Part shown: one piece after another, positions 1 through 7,684 of the stretch | Layout of the letters: each line of letters starts with the position of its first letter | Position numbering within the stretch: the stretch's first letter is position 1 | NCBI RefSeq assembly: GCF_017308975.1 | Contig: NZ_JADWPD010000037.1 | Location: forward strand, 50,047 to 114,046 | Source of the DNA: Amycolatopsis sp. MtRt-6 | GTDB taxonomy: Bacteria > Actinomycetota > Actinomycetes > Mycobacteriales > Pseudonocardiaceae | Direction: 5' to 3' | Length of the DNA: 64,000 nt | Program-made: the position numbers and the translations under genes | The notes under the pieces: generated by a model | The model's input: only the letters and a program-made list of their open reading frames with translations | Told to the model about the DNA's origin: nothing | Database searches by the model: none

Positions 1-447
1 ATCGCCATCGGCCTGGTGTTCTCGCTCGGCTGCTACCTGCTGTCCAACCTGTCACCCGGCGGGATGATCACGCCGGGCTGGCTCGCCCTGGCTCTCATCA
101 CCGACCCGCGCAGGCTGTGGATCATCGCCGCGGTCACCGTCGGCACCTACTTCGGCGCCCGGCTGCTGCAGAAGTTCGTGATCCTTTACGGCAAGCGGCT
201 CTTCGCGGCCGTTCTGCTGCTCGGCGTGTTCCTGCAGCTGACCATCTTCCTCTTCCTGCTGAAGGACCACCCGTTCCTGTTCTCCCGCGGAACACTCGGC
301 TTCATCGTGCCCGGCCTGATCGCCTACCAGTGCGTCCGCCAGCCCATCAAGGCCACCCTGGCCTCGACCGGCATCGTCACGCTGCTGGCCTACGTCGTCC
401 TGCTCTCCGGCGTGCTGCTCAACCTGCTGCCGCAGTCGGCGTCGTAA
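1..447 (+). CDS. pgsC: Poly-gamma-glutamate synthesis protein PgsC/CapC family, 3' part
   Basis: This is the C-terminal part of a small, very hydrophobic membrane protein; the frame is open at the window edge, so the 5' end lies outside. The signature SNLSPGGMITPGWLAL near the start, the ILYGKRLFAAVLL segment and the late GFIVPGLIAYQCVRQ segment match the order seen in PgsC/CapC, the membrane subunit that works with the ligase PgsB/CapB in making and exporting poly-gamma-glutamate. At least four membrane segments are visible. The partner ligase should lie just upstream, outside the window. The last 58 bases overlap convergently with the response regulator gene. The family call is from motif memory; the role in this organism is inferred. 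Confidence 0.75.
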   Translation: MAIGLVFSLGCYLLSNLSPGGMITPGWLALALITDPRRLWIIAAVTVGTYFGARLLQKFVILYGKRLFAAVLLLGVFLQLTIFLFLLKDHPFLFSRGTLGFIVPGLIAYQCVRQPIKATLASTGIVTLLAYVVLLSGVLLNLLPQSAS

Positions 448-1073
448 GCGATCATGGCCAGCTGCACGCGGTTGCCGCAGTCCAGTTTGCCGAGCATCCG
501 GCTGACGTGGGCTTTGACCGAGCCCTCGCTCATCCCGGCAGAGCGGGCGATTTCCGTGTTCGACAGCCCGTTCGCCAGCATGGTCAGGACGCGGCGTTCC
601 CGGGCGCTCAGGACGGCCAGCCGGGCGCGGGCCCGCTCGACGCGTTCCGGATCGCGCTCGGTGAACGTCGTCAGCAGCGAGCGGGTCACCTGGGGCGCGA
701 GGAACGCGCCACCCGCGGCGAGCGCCCGCACGGCGCCGAGAAGGGCCTGGGGCGGCATGTCCTTGAGCAGGAAGCCGAGGGCTCCCGAACGCAGTGCGCG
801 GTGGACGTACTTGTCGTAGCCGAACGTGGTCAGCATGGCGACCGCCGTCGACGGGACGTGGCGGCACACCAGCTCCGCCGCCGACAACCCGTCGCCATCG
901 GCCATGTGGATGTCCATCAGCACGACGTCCGGCCGATGGCGCCGCACCAGCAGCAGCGCCTCGGTCCCGCTGCCCGCTTCCGCGACGACCTCGACGTCGT
1001 CCGCGGTCTCGAGCAGACCCCGGATGCCGGACCTGATCAGCGGTTCGTCGTCCGCGACGATGACCGAGATCAT
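390..1073 (-). CDS. NarL/LuxR-family response regulator
   Basis: A 227-residue response regulator. The receiver domain fills about residues 1-120 (acidic pair in VIVADDEP, phospho-acceptor Asp in VVLMDIHMADG, conserved Lys in GFLLKD). A LuxR-type helix-turn-helix fills about 155-215 (LSARERRVLTMLANGLSNTEIA). The start ATG overlaps the stop of the upstream histidine kinase by four bases (ATGA), so the pair is translationally coupled and almost certainly functions together. The target is not evident; neighbours are the poly-gamma-glutamate gene, with which the 3' ends overlap, and the aromatic catabolic island. The C-terminal tail after the HTH has no recognisable feature. Confidence 0.88.
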   Translation of the reverse strand: MISVIVADDEPLIRSGIRGLLETADDVEVVAEAGSGTEALLLVRRHRPDVVLMDIHMADGDGLSAAELVCRHVPSTAVAMLTTFGYDKYVHRALRSGALGFLLKDMPPQALLGAVRALAAGGAFLAPQVTRSLLTTFTERDPERVERARARLAVLSARERRVLTMLANGLSNTEIARSAGMSEGSVKAHVSRMLGKLDCGNRVQLAMIAYDADCGSRLSSTPESRTT

Positions 1074-2134
1074 GCGTTCCCCGCCCTCGTCGCCAGCACG
1101 GCGTGGACCGCGAAACCGCCGTCGCCGGTCGGTCCGTACGACAAGTGGCCGCCGAGCGTCCGGATCTGTGCCGTGAGAGAGCGCAGGCCCCGGCCGGTCC
1201 CGACACCGTGGGTGGCCGGGGGCCGGGCGCCGGGACCGTTCCTGACCAGCAGCCGAACCCGGTCCGGTGCCACTTGGCACTCCACTTCGACATCGACCGG
1301 CCCGGCGTGTTTGTGCACGTTGGTCAACGCCTCCTGCACGATGCGGTACGCCGCGTCGGACAAGGTCTTGGGCAGCGAGGCCATCCGATCGTCCACCCGG
1401 GACTCGATGCGCATGCCGGTCAGGCGCGAGCATTCGACGAGATCCGGCACGGACTTCGGGCGGGGATCGGCGTCCAGCACGCCGATGATCTCACGGAGAG
1501 ACTGCATGGCCTCGCGGCTGGTCGCACCCAGCAGTTCGGCGGTCCGGGCATCGGCCTTGCCGCCGAGTTCGAGCCGGCCGGCCTGCAACGAGATGAGGCT
1601 CAGCTTGTGCCCCAGGACATCGTGCATCTCCCGGGCGATCCGGTCGCGTTCCTGCGTGACGGCACGCTCACGGTGCAACGCGGCCTGCTGCCGGAAGCGG
1701 CGGACGCACACCCCCAGCAGAGCGGGAAACAGTATCTGGAACCCGGCATCCGAGGCGCCGTCGACGAGGTCGGCCGGATCCCAGGCCAGGACCACGTAGG
1801 CGAGTGACGCGGCAGCGACCCCCAGGACGCCGGGAACCGCCCGGCCCCGCGCGCCGACCGTGTAGGCCGCGCACCACAGCGCCAAGAAAACATCGCCCAC
1901 CGTGAGGAGCTGGATCGACATCACGCCGGCCAGCACGGCCGACGGCGTGCGCCTTCTGGCCACGAGCAGGGCCGCGGCGCCGGCCGCCCACCACCGGGTC
2001 TCGGCATCCGGGGACAGGGCGATGGTCAGGCCGCCCCAGACCAGGACCGCCGCGGCGTCGAGGAGCAGCTCTCGCCGTCGCGGGCCCAGGCGGTTCCACC
2101 GTGCTTCGCATTTTTCGACCCAGGAAGCGGTCAT
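1070..2134 (-). CDS. Sensor histidine kinase, DesK/NarX (HisKA_3) type
   Basis: A 354-residue membrane sensor kinase. The N-terminal half carries several hydrophobic segments (for example LLLDAAAVLVWGGLTIAL and SLAYVVLAW) with short loops, so it probably senses within or near the membrane. The dimerisation/phospho-acceptor helix contains ERDRIAREMHDVLGHKLS with the phosphorylated His. The ATPase domain follows with the N-box EALTNVHKHA and a glycine-rich GRGLRSL. Such kinases pair with NarL-type regulators, as here. The chosen ATG (MTASW) follows a long non-coding stretch; the longer open frame upstream lacks family features. No ligand can be assigned. Confidence 0.85.
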   Translation of the reverse strand: MTASWVEKCEARWNRLGPRRRELLLDAAAVLVWGGLTIALSPDAETRWWAAGAAALLVARRRTPSAVLAGVMSIQLLTVGDVFLALWCAAYTVGARGRAVPGVLGVAAASLAYVVLAWDPADLVDGASDAGFQILFPALLGVCVRRFRQQAALHRERAVTQERDRIAREMHDVLGHKLSLISLQAGRLELGGKADARTAELLGATSREAMQSLREIIGVLDADPRPKSVPDLVECSRLTGMRIESRVDDRMASLPKTLSDAAYRIVQEALTNVHKHAGPVDVEVECQVAPDRVRLLVRNGPGARPPATHGVGTGRGLRSLTAQIRTLGGHLSYGPTGDGGFAVHAVLATRAGNA

Positions 2135-2194
2135 GTCACTCCTCGCGCGGCCATCGCGGCAGCCGGCCCCAGCTCGAGACGGTCGAGCGATCGC

Positions 2195-2238
2195 GGTGGA
2201 GAGCCGCAGAGCTGGGGGTGGTTCCGCGGCTCTCCACC
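2195..2238 (-). terminator. 13-bp perfect stem hairpin between divergent-function genes
   Basis: Arms GGTGGAGAGCCGC (2195-2207) and GCGGCTCTCCACC (2226-2238) are perfectly complementary with an 18-base loop. The element lies 176 bases past the stop of the dioxygenase gene and upstream of the sensor kinase gene, both read leftward, so it can end the dioxygenase/maleylacetate reductase transcript and insulate the kinase gene. No T-run follows, which is usual in this kind of genome. The rest of the 279-base gap shows nothing else. Confidence 0.5.
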
Positions 2239-2413
2239 ACGTTGCCGGACGAGGCGGGGAACATCGGGGCTGCCTCGTCCGCGGACCAGCCTGCCGCGTC
2301 TCGAAGCCGGCGACCACCCGCCACCCGGCTGCCGTCGCCCGGCCGGGTGGGCGGAACTGCTCCCACCCGGCGAGCAGGCTACGGGCCGGGTTGCGCCCCG
2401 GTCGCGCAGGCCG

Positions 2414-3322
2414 TCATGGACGCCGTGTCTCCGCGGGAGCGAGCACGATGTCGAACCGCACGCGTGACCAGGTGCCCTCGACCGGCCGCCCGTCGGGCGT
2501 CGGCGTTCCCGGCTCCTGCTGTGCGAAGTCGCGGATCAGGGACTCCCGGACGCCGAAGACGCTGTCCTGCCCGAGAAGTTCGTCCCCGCGGACGAAGATG
2601 TGGGTGACCAGGGTGCGGTGGCCGGCGTGGCTGACCATGAAGTGCAGGTGGGACGCCCGCATCGGGGACCGGCCCGCCGCTTCGAGCAGCCGGCCGACCG
2701 GGCCGTCGTGCGGGATCGGGTAGGGCGTCGGGGTGACGCCCCAGAACCGGTAGCGGCCGTGCTCGTCGGTGTACAGGTGCGCGCGGCCGGCGGTTCGCCC
2801 GTCGTCGTACTGCACGTCGTACCGCCCGTCGGCGTCGGCCTCCCATACTTCGATCCGGGCGTCGGCCAGCGGAGCTCCGTCGGTGCCGGTGACCGTGCCC
2901 TCGACCCAGCACGGCTCGCCCGTGGCCGGTCCGGCGATGTCGCCACCCAGCGGAATCCGCGGTGCGTCTGCCACGAAGAACGGGCCGAACACGGTGGCTT
3001 CCGTGGCGTTGCCGCAGGCCGGGTTGGCGACGGTGATCGTCTGCATCGACGCGCCGAGCACGTCGGACAGCAGGATGAATTCCTGGCGCCTGTCATCGGT
3101 GATCTCACCGCAGCGGGTGAGGAATTCGACGGCCGCGGCCCATTCCTGCTCGGTGAGCCGGACTTCGCGGACGAACGCGTGCAGGTGGCGGACGAGCCCG
3201 GTCAGCAGCTCCCGCAGCCGGACGTCGGCACAGCTGTCGAACGAACGCACGACGCGTTCCAGCAGTTCCTGTTCGCGGGCGTGCTGCCGGTCGGCCGGTT
3301 CGGCGGTGCGGGTGGCGGGCAC
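2414..3322 (-). CDS. Intradiol ring-cleavage dioxygenase, probably hydroxyquinol 1,2-dioxygenase
   Basis: A 302-residue non-haem Fe(III) dioxygenase, the usual length for catechol/hydroxyquinol 1,2-dioxygenases. An N-terminal helical dimerisation region (about 1-105) precedes the catalytic beta domain. The likely iron ligands are Tyr168 (DADGRYDVQYDD), Tyr201 (PTPYPIPHDGPVG), His225 and His227 (RASHLHFM). The GTG start follows GAGGAGG at good spacing. Catechol cleavage cannot be excluded from sequence. Hydroxyquinol is preferred because the next gene upstream is a maleylacetate reductase, the enzyme that consumes the hydroxyquinol cleavage product; no muconate cycloisomerase is present. It would cleave 1,2,4-trihydroxybenzene to maleylacetate in the cytoplasm. 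Confidence 0.82.
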   Translation of the reverse strand: MPATRTAEPADRQHAREQELLERVVRSFDSCADVRLRELLTGLVRHLHAFVREVRLTEQEWAAAVEFLTRCGEITDDRRQEFILLSDVLGASMQTITVANPACGNATEATVFGPFFVADAPRIPLGGDIAGPATGEPCWVEGTVTGTDGAPLADARIEVWEADADGRYDVQYDDGRTAGRAHLYTDEHGRYRFWGVTPTPYPIPHDGPVGRLLEAAGRSPMRASHLHFMVSHAGHRTLVTHIFVRGDELLGQDSVFGVRESLIRDFAQQEPGTPTPDGRPVEGTWSRVRFDIVLAPAETRRP

Positions 3323-3395
3323 TGGTCCTCCTCGACCTCGGCGCACTGTCGGTGCCGACGGTAGAAGGGGCTCCGGCGCGCCGGAATCGGTACTG

Positions 3396-4466
3396 TCACC
3401 TGTGCGGGTAGGGGATTTCTTCAGTCCCGGCCCAGGCGGCGCGCACCAGCGCCGTGAGGCTCTCGATGTCGACCGGAGCGGGATTCCCCGGCGGGACAAC
3501 GGAAAGCACCGCTTCGGCAGCCGGTCCGATCCCGGCTTCGGGCATGCCGTGGTCCCGCAGGGCGACCGGCGCCGCGAGCCGGGCCCGCAGCTTCGAAAGC
3601 CCGGTGACCGCCGACGGCGCGTGCAACGCGGCGGCGATGCGGCGTTCCGCCTCGGGGGCGGCGGACTCGTTCAGCGCGAGGACGTGGGGCAGGACCACCG
3701 CGTGCGTCGCCGCGTGGGGCAGGTCGAACATGCCGCCGAGGACGTGGCAGATCTTGTGGTGCAGCCCGGAACCGGCCGAGGCGAAGGCCACCGCGGACAG
3801 ATAGGCGCCGTAGAGGGCCTGCTCGCGGCCGGGCAGCCCGCCGGGATCGTCGGCCACCCGCGGAAGTCCCGCGTTGAGCGCGCGGATCCCTTCGCCGGCC
3901 AGTGCCGCGTTGACCGGGTTCGCGCGGGGCGCCCACAGCGCGTCCACGCAGTGCGCCAGCGCGTTCAGCCCCGAAGCCACCGACAGCCGGACCGGCAGCG
4001 TGAGCGTCAGTGACGCGTCGTAGACCACCGTCCGGGGGAGCACGCGGGCGTCCGTCCCGGTGGTCTTGCGGTTCGCGTCGGTCAGGCCCCAGACGTCGGT
4101 CGCCTCGGAGCCGGCGTAGGTGGTGGGGACGGCGATGATCGGCAGGCCGGTGGTGAGGGCGACGGCTTTCGCGAGCCCGGTGGTCGAGCCGCCGCCCACG
4201 GAAACGAGCGCGTCGACGTCGTGGGCGGCGGCCGCGGCGCGGGCCCGGTGCGCGACCTCGACCGGGACGTGCGGGGCGACCTCGTGGTGCCACACCGCGA
4301 CCGGCAGGCTGCCCGCCACGCGCCGCGCGGTGTCCTTTTCGGACTCGGCCGCGATCACCATGACCCGCGAACACCCGCGGGCGGTGGTTTCCGCGGCCAG
4401 GTGCGCCGCCGCTTCGCCGGAGGCGAACCGGATCCGTTGCGGCAGTGTGTCGTGGACGAAACGCAT
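3396..4466 (-). CDS. Maleylacetate reductase (iron-containing alcohol dehydrogenase family)
   Basis: A 356-residue protein matching maleylacetate reductases: N-terminal MRFVHDTLPQRIRFASG, the nucleotide loop VSVGGGSTTGLAKAVAL, PIIAVPTTYAGSEATDVWG, and the metal-site region with AHCVDALWAP and GLHHKICHVLGG. It reduces maleylacetate to 3-oxoadipate with NAD(P)H, feeding the 3-oxoadipate pathway. It is transcribed just ahead of the dioxygenase (73-base gap), so the two form a small operon for the lower pathway. Its promoter is shared, head to head, with the amine oxidase operon, which ties the two sets together. The assignment is firm by motif; substrate breadth is unknown. Confidence 0.88.
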   Translation of the reverse strand: MRFVHDTLPQRIRFASGEAAAHLAAETTARGCSRVMVIAAESEKDTARRVAGSLPVAVWHHEVAPHVPVEVAHRARAAAAAHDVDALVSVGGGSTTGLAKAVALTTGLPIIAVPTTYAGSEATDVWGLTDANRKTTGTDARVLPRTVVYDASLTLTLPVRLSVASGLNALAHCVDALWAPRANPVNAALAGEGIRALNAGLPRVADDPGGLPGREQALYGAYLSAVAFASAGSGLHHKICHVLGGMFDLPHAATHAVVLPHVLALNESAAPEAERRIAAALHAPSAVTGLSKLRARLAAPVALRDHGMPEAGIGPAAEAVLSVVPPGNPAPVDIESLTALVRAAWAGTEEIPYPHR

Positions 4467-4506
4467 GGTCGGCTCCCGGCTCCTCGTGGTTACGGGGAAG
4501 CTACGC

Positions 4507-4534
4507 GGCAAACTATCCACTTGACAAGTTTGCC
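4507..4534. promoter_or_regulatory. Nested palindrome in divergent promoter region (operator candidate)
   Basis: Inside the 180-base gap between the maleylacetate reductase and amine oxidase genes lie arms GGCAAACT (4507-4514) and AGTTTGCC (4527-4534). Overlapping the right arm is a perfect 11-bp palindrome, ACTTGACAAGT (4519-4529). The latter contains TTGACA, which could be a -35 hexamer for the rightward operon, so a bound repressor would block polymerase. The position suits joint control of both divergent operons. The cognate regulator is unknown; the TetR protein at the end of the island is one candidate. Confidence 0.5.
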
Positions 4535-4646
4535 GGGAGCCCGCACTCTCGTGGGCACCGCTCGCCAGGCAGGCGCCGCAAACCCCGGCGTACCGCGCCT
4601 CACCCGGATGCGTCCGCGTCCCCGTTCGCCACCACGAAGGCAAACC

Positions 4647-5897
4647 ATGAATCAGCAGAGCGACGTGATCGTCATCGGTGCCGGCTTCGCCGGGCTCACC
4701 GCCGCCAGGGAACTGAGCCGGCGCGGCCGGTCCGTGCTCGTCCTGGAGGCGCGTGACCGGATCGGCGGGCGAACCTGGACCGACACCCGGTTCGGGCTCC
4801 CCCTGGAAATGGGCGGCACGTGGGTGCACTGGACCCAGCCGCACGTCTGGGCCGAAATCACCCGCTACGGCCTCGAAGTCACGCGAAGCCCGATCCCGGA
4901 CCGGGCGTACTGGCACACCGGGGGCCGCGTGCGCGAAGGAACCCCGGACGAGCTCCTCGCGCTCTTCGACCCGGGAATGACCGCCGTGCTCGCCGGCAGC
5001 CGTGACTGGTTCGAGCCTTTCCTGCGCGAGGACTTCGACGCCCTCGACGGCGAATCGGTGCTCGACCGCATCGCCACGCTGGGCCTGCCCGAGGACGAGC
5101 GGGAACTGCTCGAAGGCATGTGGGCCCTCAACTTCAACGCCCCGCCGGAAACCGCGGCACTGACCCAGGCGTGGCGCTGGTGCGCCGCGGCGTCGGGCAG
5201 CTGGCAGCTGCTCTTCGAGGCCTGTTCGACGATCAAGCTCAAGCACGGCACGAAGAGCCTGGCCGAGGCGATGGCCGCGGACAGCGCGGCGGAGATCCGG
5301 TTCGGCGCCGTCGTGACCGAGGTGACCCAGAACGCGAACGGCGTGACGGTGACGACCGAATCGGGCGAAACCCGCCAGGCCGCCGACGTCGTGGTGACCC
5401 TTCCGCTCAATGTCCTCGGGAGCATCCGGTTCGACGCCTTCGCCGGGGTCACGAGCCAGGCGTCCCAGGGCCTGAAGACCTGGATCAAGGTGCGCGGGGA
5501 CGTCGAGCCGTTCCTCGCCTTCGGCGGCAAGGACCTCCCACTCACCTACGCGCACAAGGAGTACGCCGTCGACGGCGACTCGGTCCTGGTCGCCTTCGGT
5601 CCCGAAGCCGCGCGCCTGCGTCCCGGCGACGTGGACGGCGTGGCCAAGGCCCTCGCGATCTGGCGCCCGGACCTCGAAGTCGTCGGCACCGCCGGCCACG
5701 ACTGGGTCGACGACCGCTTCTCCAGGGAAACGTGGCCCATGCTGCGTCCGGGGCAGCTCCGGCAGGTGCGGGCGCTCCGGCGGCCCCACGGCCGGGTCCA
5801 CCTCGCCGGCTCCGACTACGCCACCGGCTGGGCCGGATTCATCGACGGCGCCATCGAAAGCGGGCTCGCCACCGCGCGCCGCCTCCTCAGCCGGTGA
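4647..5897 (+). CDS. Flavin-containing amine oxidase (monoamine oxidase family)
   Basis: A 416-residue FAD amine oxidase. It opens with the dinucleotide-binding motif DVIVIGAGFAGLTAARELSR, then LEARDRIGGRTWT and the family segment GLPLEMGGTWVHW; it ends with the FAD-binding HLAGSDYATGWAGFIDGAI. It oxidises a primary or secondary amine to the imine/aldehyde, giving ammonia and peroxide. It is first in an operon with a permease, a copper amine oxidase and an aldehyde dehydrogenase; with the downstream iac genes, an arylethylamine (tryptamine, serotonin, tyramine) is a reasonable substrate, by inference. The ATG follows GAAGG by six bases. Polyamine oxidation is the main alternative. Confidence 0.85.
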   Translation: MNQQSDVIVIGAGFAGLTAARELSRRGRSVLVLEARDRIGGRTWTDTRFGLPLEMGGTWVHWTQPHVWAEITRYGLEVTRSPIPDRAYWHTGGRVREGTPDELLALFDPGMTAVLAGSRDWFEPFLREDFDALDGESVLDRIATLGLPEDERELLEGMWALNFNAPPETAALTQAWRWCAAASGSWQLLFEACSTIKLKHGTKSLAEAMAADSAAEIRFGAVVTEVTQNANGVTVTTESGETRQAADVVVTLPLNVLGSIRFDAFAGVTSQASQGLKTWIKVRGDVEPFLAFGGKDLPLTYAHKEYAVDGDSVLVAFGPEAARLRPGDVDGVAKALAIWRPDLEVVGTAGHDWVDDRFSRETWPMLRPGQLRQVRALRRPHGRVHLAGSDYATGWAGFIDGAIESGLATARRLLSR

Positions 5898-5923
5898 ACC
5901 GCTCCCAGCCAGGAAGGCCGACC

Positions 5924-6232
5924 ATGTCCCGTTTCGTCGAGTTCGTGACCTACCGCGTCAAGGACACCCCGGAGGAGGAGTTCCTCAGGCTCCGGTCGGC
6001 GGCCGTCGCCGCGGTCGAAGCCGCCCATCCGGCGCTCGTCGCCGTGCCCGTCCTCGCCCGGCGGCCGGACGGCTCCTGGGTGGACGTCTGGGTCTACGAA
6101 ACCGAAGACGACGCCCGCGCGGCCAACGAAGACGCCGCGAACATCCCCGCGTTCACCGACTTCGCCCGCGTGCTCGAGGGCGTCGAAATCGAGGCCGGCG
6201 CCATGCCCCACCTCGCGATCAGCCCCCGCTGA
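5924..6232 (+). CDS. Small conserved protein, dimeric alpha/beta-barrel (ABM-like) fold likely
   Basis: A 102-residue protein not recognised by name. The pattern, an N-terminal strand (RFVEFVTYRV), a helix, then VPVLARRPDGSWVDVWVYET and an Ala-rich helix, resembles antibiotic-biosynthesis-monooxygenase-like ferredoxin folds, which bind small hydrophobic ligands or act as cofactor-free oxygenases or chaperones. AGGAAGG precedes the ATG. It sits 26 bases after the amine oxidase and 18 before the permease, so it is cotranscribed and probably helps in amine or aldehyde handling. Function is not known. Confidence 0.7.
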   Translation: MSRFVEFVTYRVKDTPEEEFLRLRSAAVAAVEAAHPALVAVPVLARRPDGSWVDVWVYETEDDARAANEDAANIPAFTDFARVLEGVEIEAGAMPHLAISPR

Positions 6233-6250
6233 CCACCACCGGAGAGACCC

Positions 6251-7666
6251 ATGTCGGACACACCCCAGACCAGCTTGAAAAAGGACGCCCTCGGCGTTCC
6301 CAGCCTGTTGTTCTTCGTCCTTTCGGCACAGGCCCCGCTGACCGGCATCGTCGGCGCGGCCGGCCTCGCCGTCGCGCTCGGCGACGGGGCCGGCGTGCCC
6401 GGGGCCTACCTCGTCGTCGGGCTGATCATCGTCGTGTTCGCGATCGGCTTCACGACCATCGCCCGCCACGTCGACACCCGCGGCGGGTTCTTCGCGATCA
6501 TCCGGGCGGGCCTCGGCCGGCGGGCCGGGTCCGGCGGCTCGCTGCTCGCGCTGCTGTCCTACAACACGGTCCAGTGCGCGATGTACGGGCTCTTCGGCGT
6601 GAGCCTGGCCGGGCTGGTCTCGCGGCAGTTCGGGGTGAGCACGCCGTGGTGGCTGTGGGTCGGCCTGGCGATCGCGGGCGTCTGGTTCCTCGGCTCCCGC
6701 AAGATCGAGCTCGGCGCCCGGGTGCTCGCCGTGCTGGTCGCGTGCGAGGTGCTCCTCCTGGTCGTCTTCGCCGTCGCGGTCCTGGCGACGCGCGGCCTGT
6801 CGGCCCTCGACGTCCCGGCCAGCTTCAGCCCGGCCGCGGTGCTGGCCGGCGCGCCCGGCATCGCGATCATGTTCGGCATCGCGTCGATGTTCGGGTTCGA
6901 GTCCACCGCGATCTACTCGGCCGAGGTCAAGGACGCCCGGCGGACCGTGCCGCGGGCCACCTACGTCGCCGTCGTGCTCATCGCGGCCTTCCTCGCCCTG
7001 GTGACGTGGATGCTCATCACCTACTACGGCGCCGCGCACGCTCAGGACGCCGCCCTGACCGCACTGAGCGGCGATCCCGCGGTCTTCGCCCTCACCCCGC
7101 TGAACGACGTGCTCGGTACCTGGGCGGGGACGGTCGCGGACGCCCTGCTGTGCAGCTCGCTGTTCGCCGGCGTCCTCGCGTTCCACAACATGGTCACGCG
7201 GTACTTCCACGCCATGGCCGGCGGCGGGATCTTCCCGGTCCGCCTCGAACGGACCAACCGGCACCAGGCCCCGGCGGCCGCCTCGCTGACGCAGTCGCTG
7301 CTCGCCGCCGCGGCCATCGTGCCCTTCGCCGCACTGGGCGTGAACCCGATCGCCACCCTCTTCAGCTGGTTCAGCGGGCTCGCCGTCGCCGCCCTCGTCG
7401 TCCTTTACACCCTGACCTCGATCGCGGTGGTGGCCTACTTCCGCCGGAACCCGGCCGGCGCGAGCGTCTGGACCGGGCTCGTCGCCCCGGCGCTGGCCAC
7501 CGTGCTCATGCTCGGCGTGCTGGTGTTCGTGGTGGGCAACTTCGGGGTCCTCACCGGCGGCAGCGCGCTCACCGTGTGGCTCCTGCTCGCCTCCGTGCCC
7601 GTCGTCTTCGTGCTCGGCTGGACCGGCGCCCGGCGCGCGGAACCGGCCGTCGCCGTGCTCGCCTGA
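6251..7666 (+). CDS. APC-family amino acid/amine permease
   Basis: A 471-residue integral membrane protein with about 12 hydrophobic segments. The N-terminus LFFVLSAQAPLTGIVGAAG and the unwound first-helix glycine pattern are typical of the amino acid-polyamine-organocation superfamily; the FGFESTAIYSAEVKDARRTVPRA segment in the middle is the conserved APC loop with Glu. It should import the amine or amino acid that the two flanking amine oxidases use. It lies in the amine oxidase operon with an 18-base gap before the copper amine oxidase. Substrate is not readable from sequence; tryptamine-like amines are inferred from context. Confidence 0.85.
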   Translation: MSDTPQTSLKKDALGVPSLLFFVLSAQAPLTGIVGAAGLAVALGDGAGVPGAYLVVGLIIVVFAIGFTTIARHVDTRGGFFAIIRAGLGRRAGSGGSLLALLSYNTVQCAMYGLFGVSLAGLVSRQFGVSTPWWLWVGLAIAGVWFLGSRKIELGARVLAVLVACEVLLLVVFAVAVLATRGLSALDVPASFSPAAVLAGAPGIAIMFGIASMFGFESTAIYSAEVKDARRTVPRATYVAVVLIAAFLALVTWMLITYYGAAHAQDAALTALSGDPAVFALTPLNDVLGTWAGTVADALLCSSLFAGVLAFHNMVTRYFHAMAGGGIFPVRLERTNRHQAPAAASLTQSLLAAAAIVPFAALGVNPIATLFSWFSGLAVAALVVLYTLTSIAVVAYFRRNPAGASVWTGLVAPALATVLMLGVLVFVVGNFGVLTGGSALTVWLLLASVPVVFVLGWTGARRAEPAVAVLA

Positions 7667-7684
7667 AACCCCGAGGGAGAAACC

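Noticed and set aside
2414..3322. Calling the intradiol enzyme a catechol 1,2-dioxygenase
   Set aside because: Possible by sequence, but the coupled maleylacetate reductase and lack of muconate enzymes favour hydroxyquinol.
4521..4526. TTGACA as a certain -35 box for the amine oxidase operon
   Set aside because: No convincing -10 hexamer lies at 16-19 bases; it may only be part of the operator palindrome.
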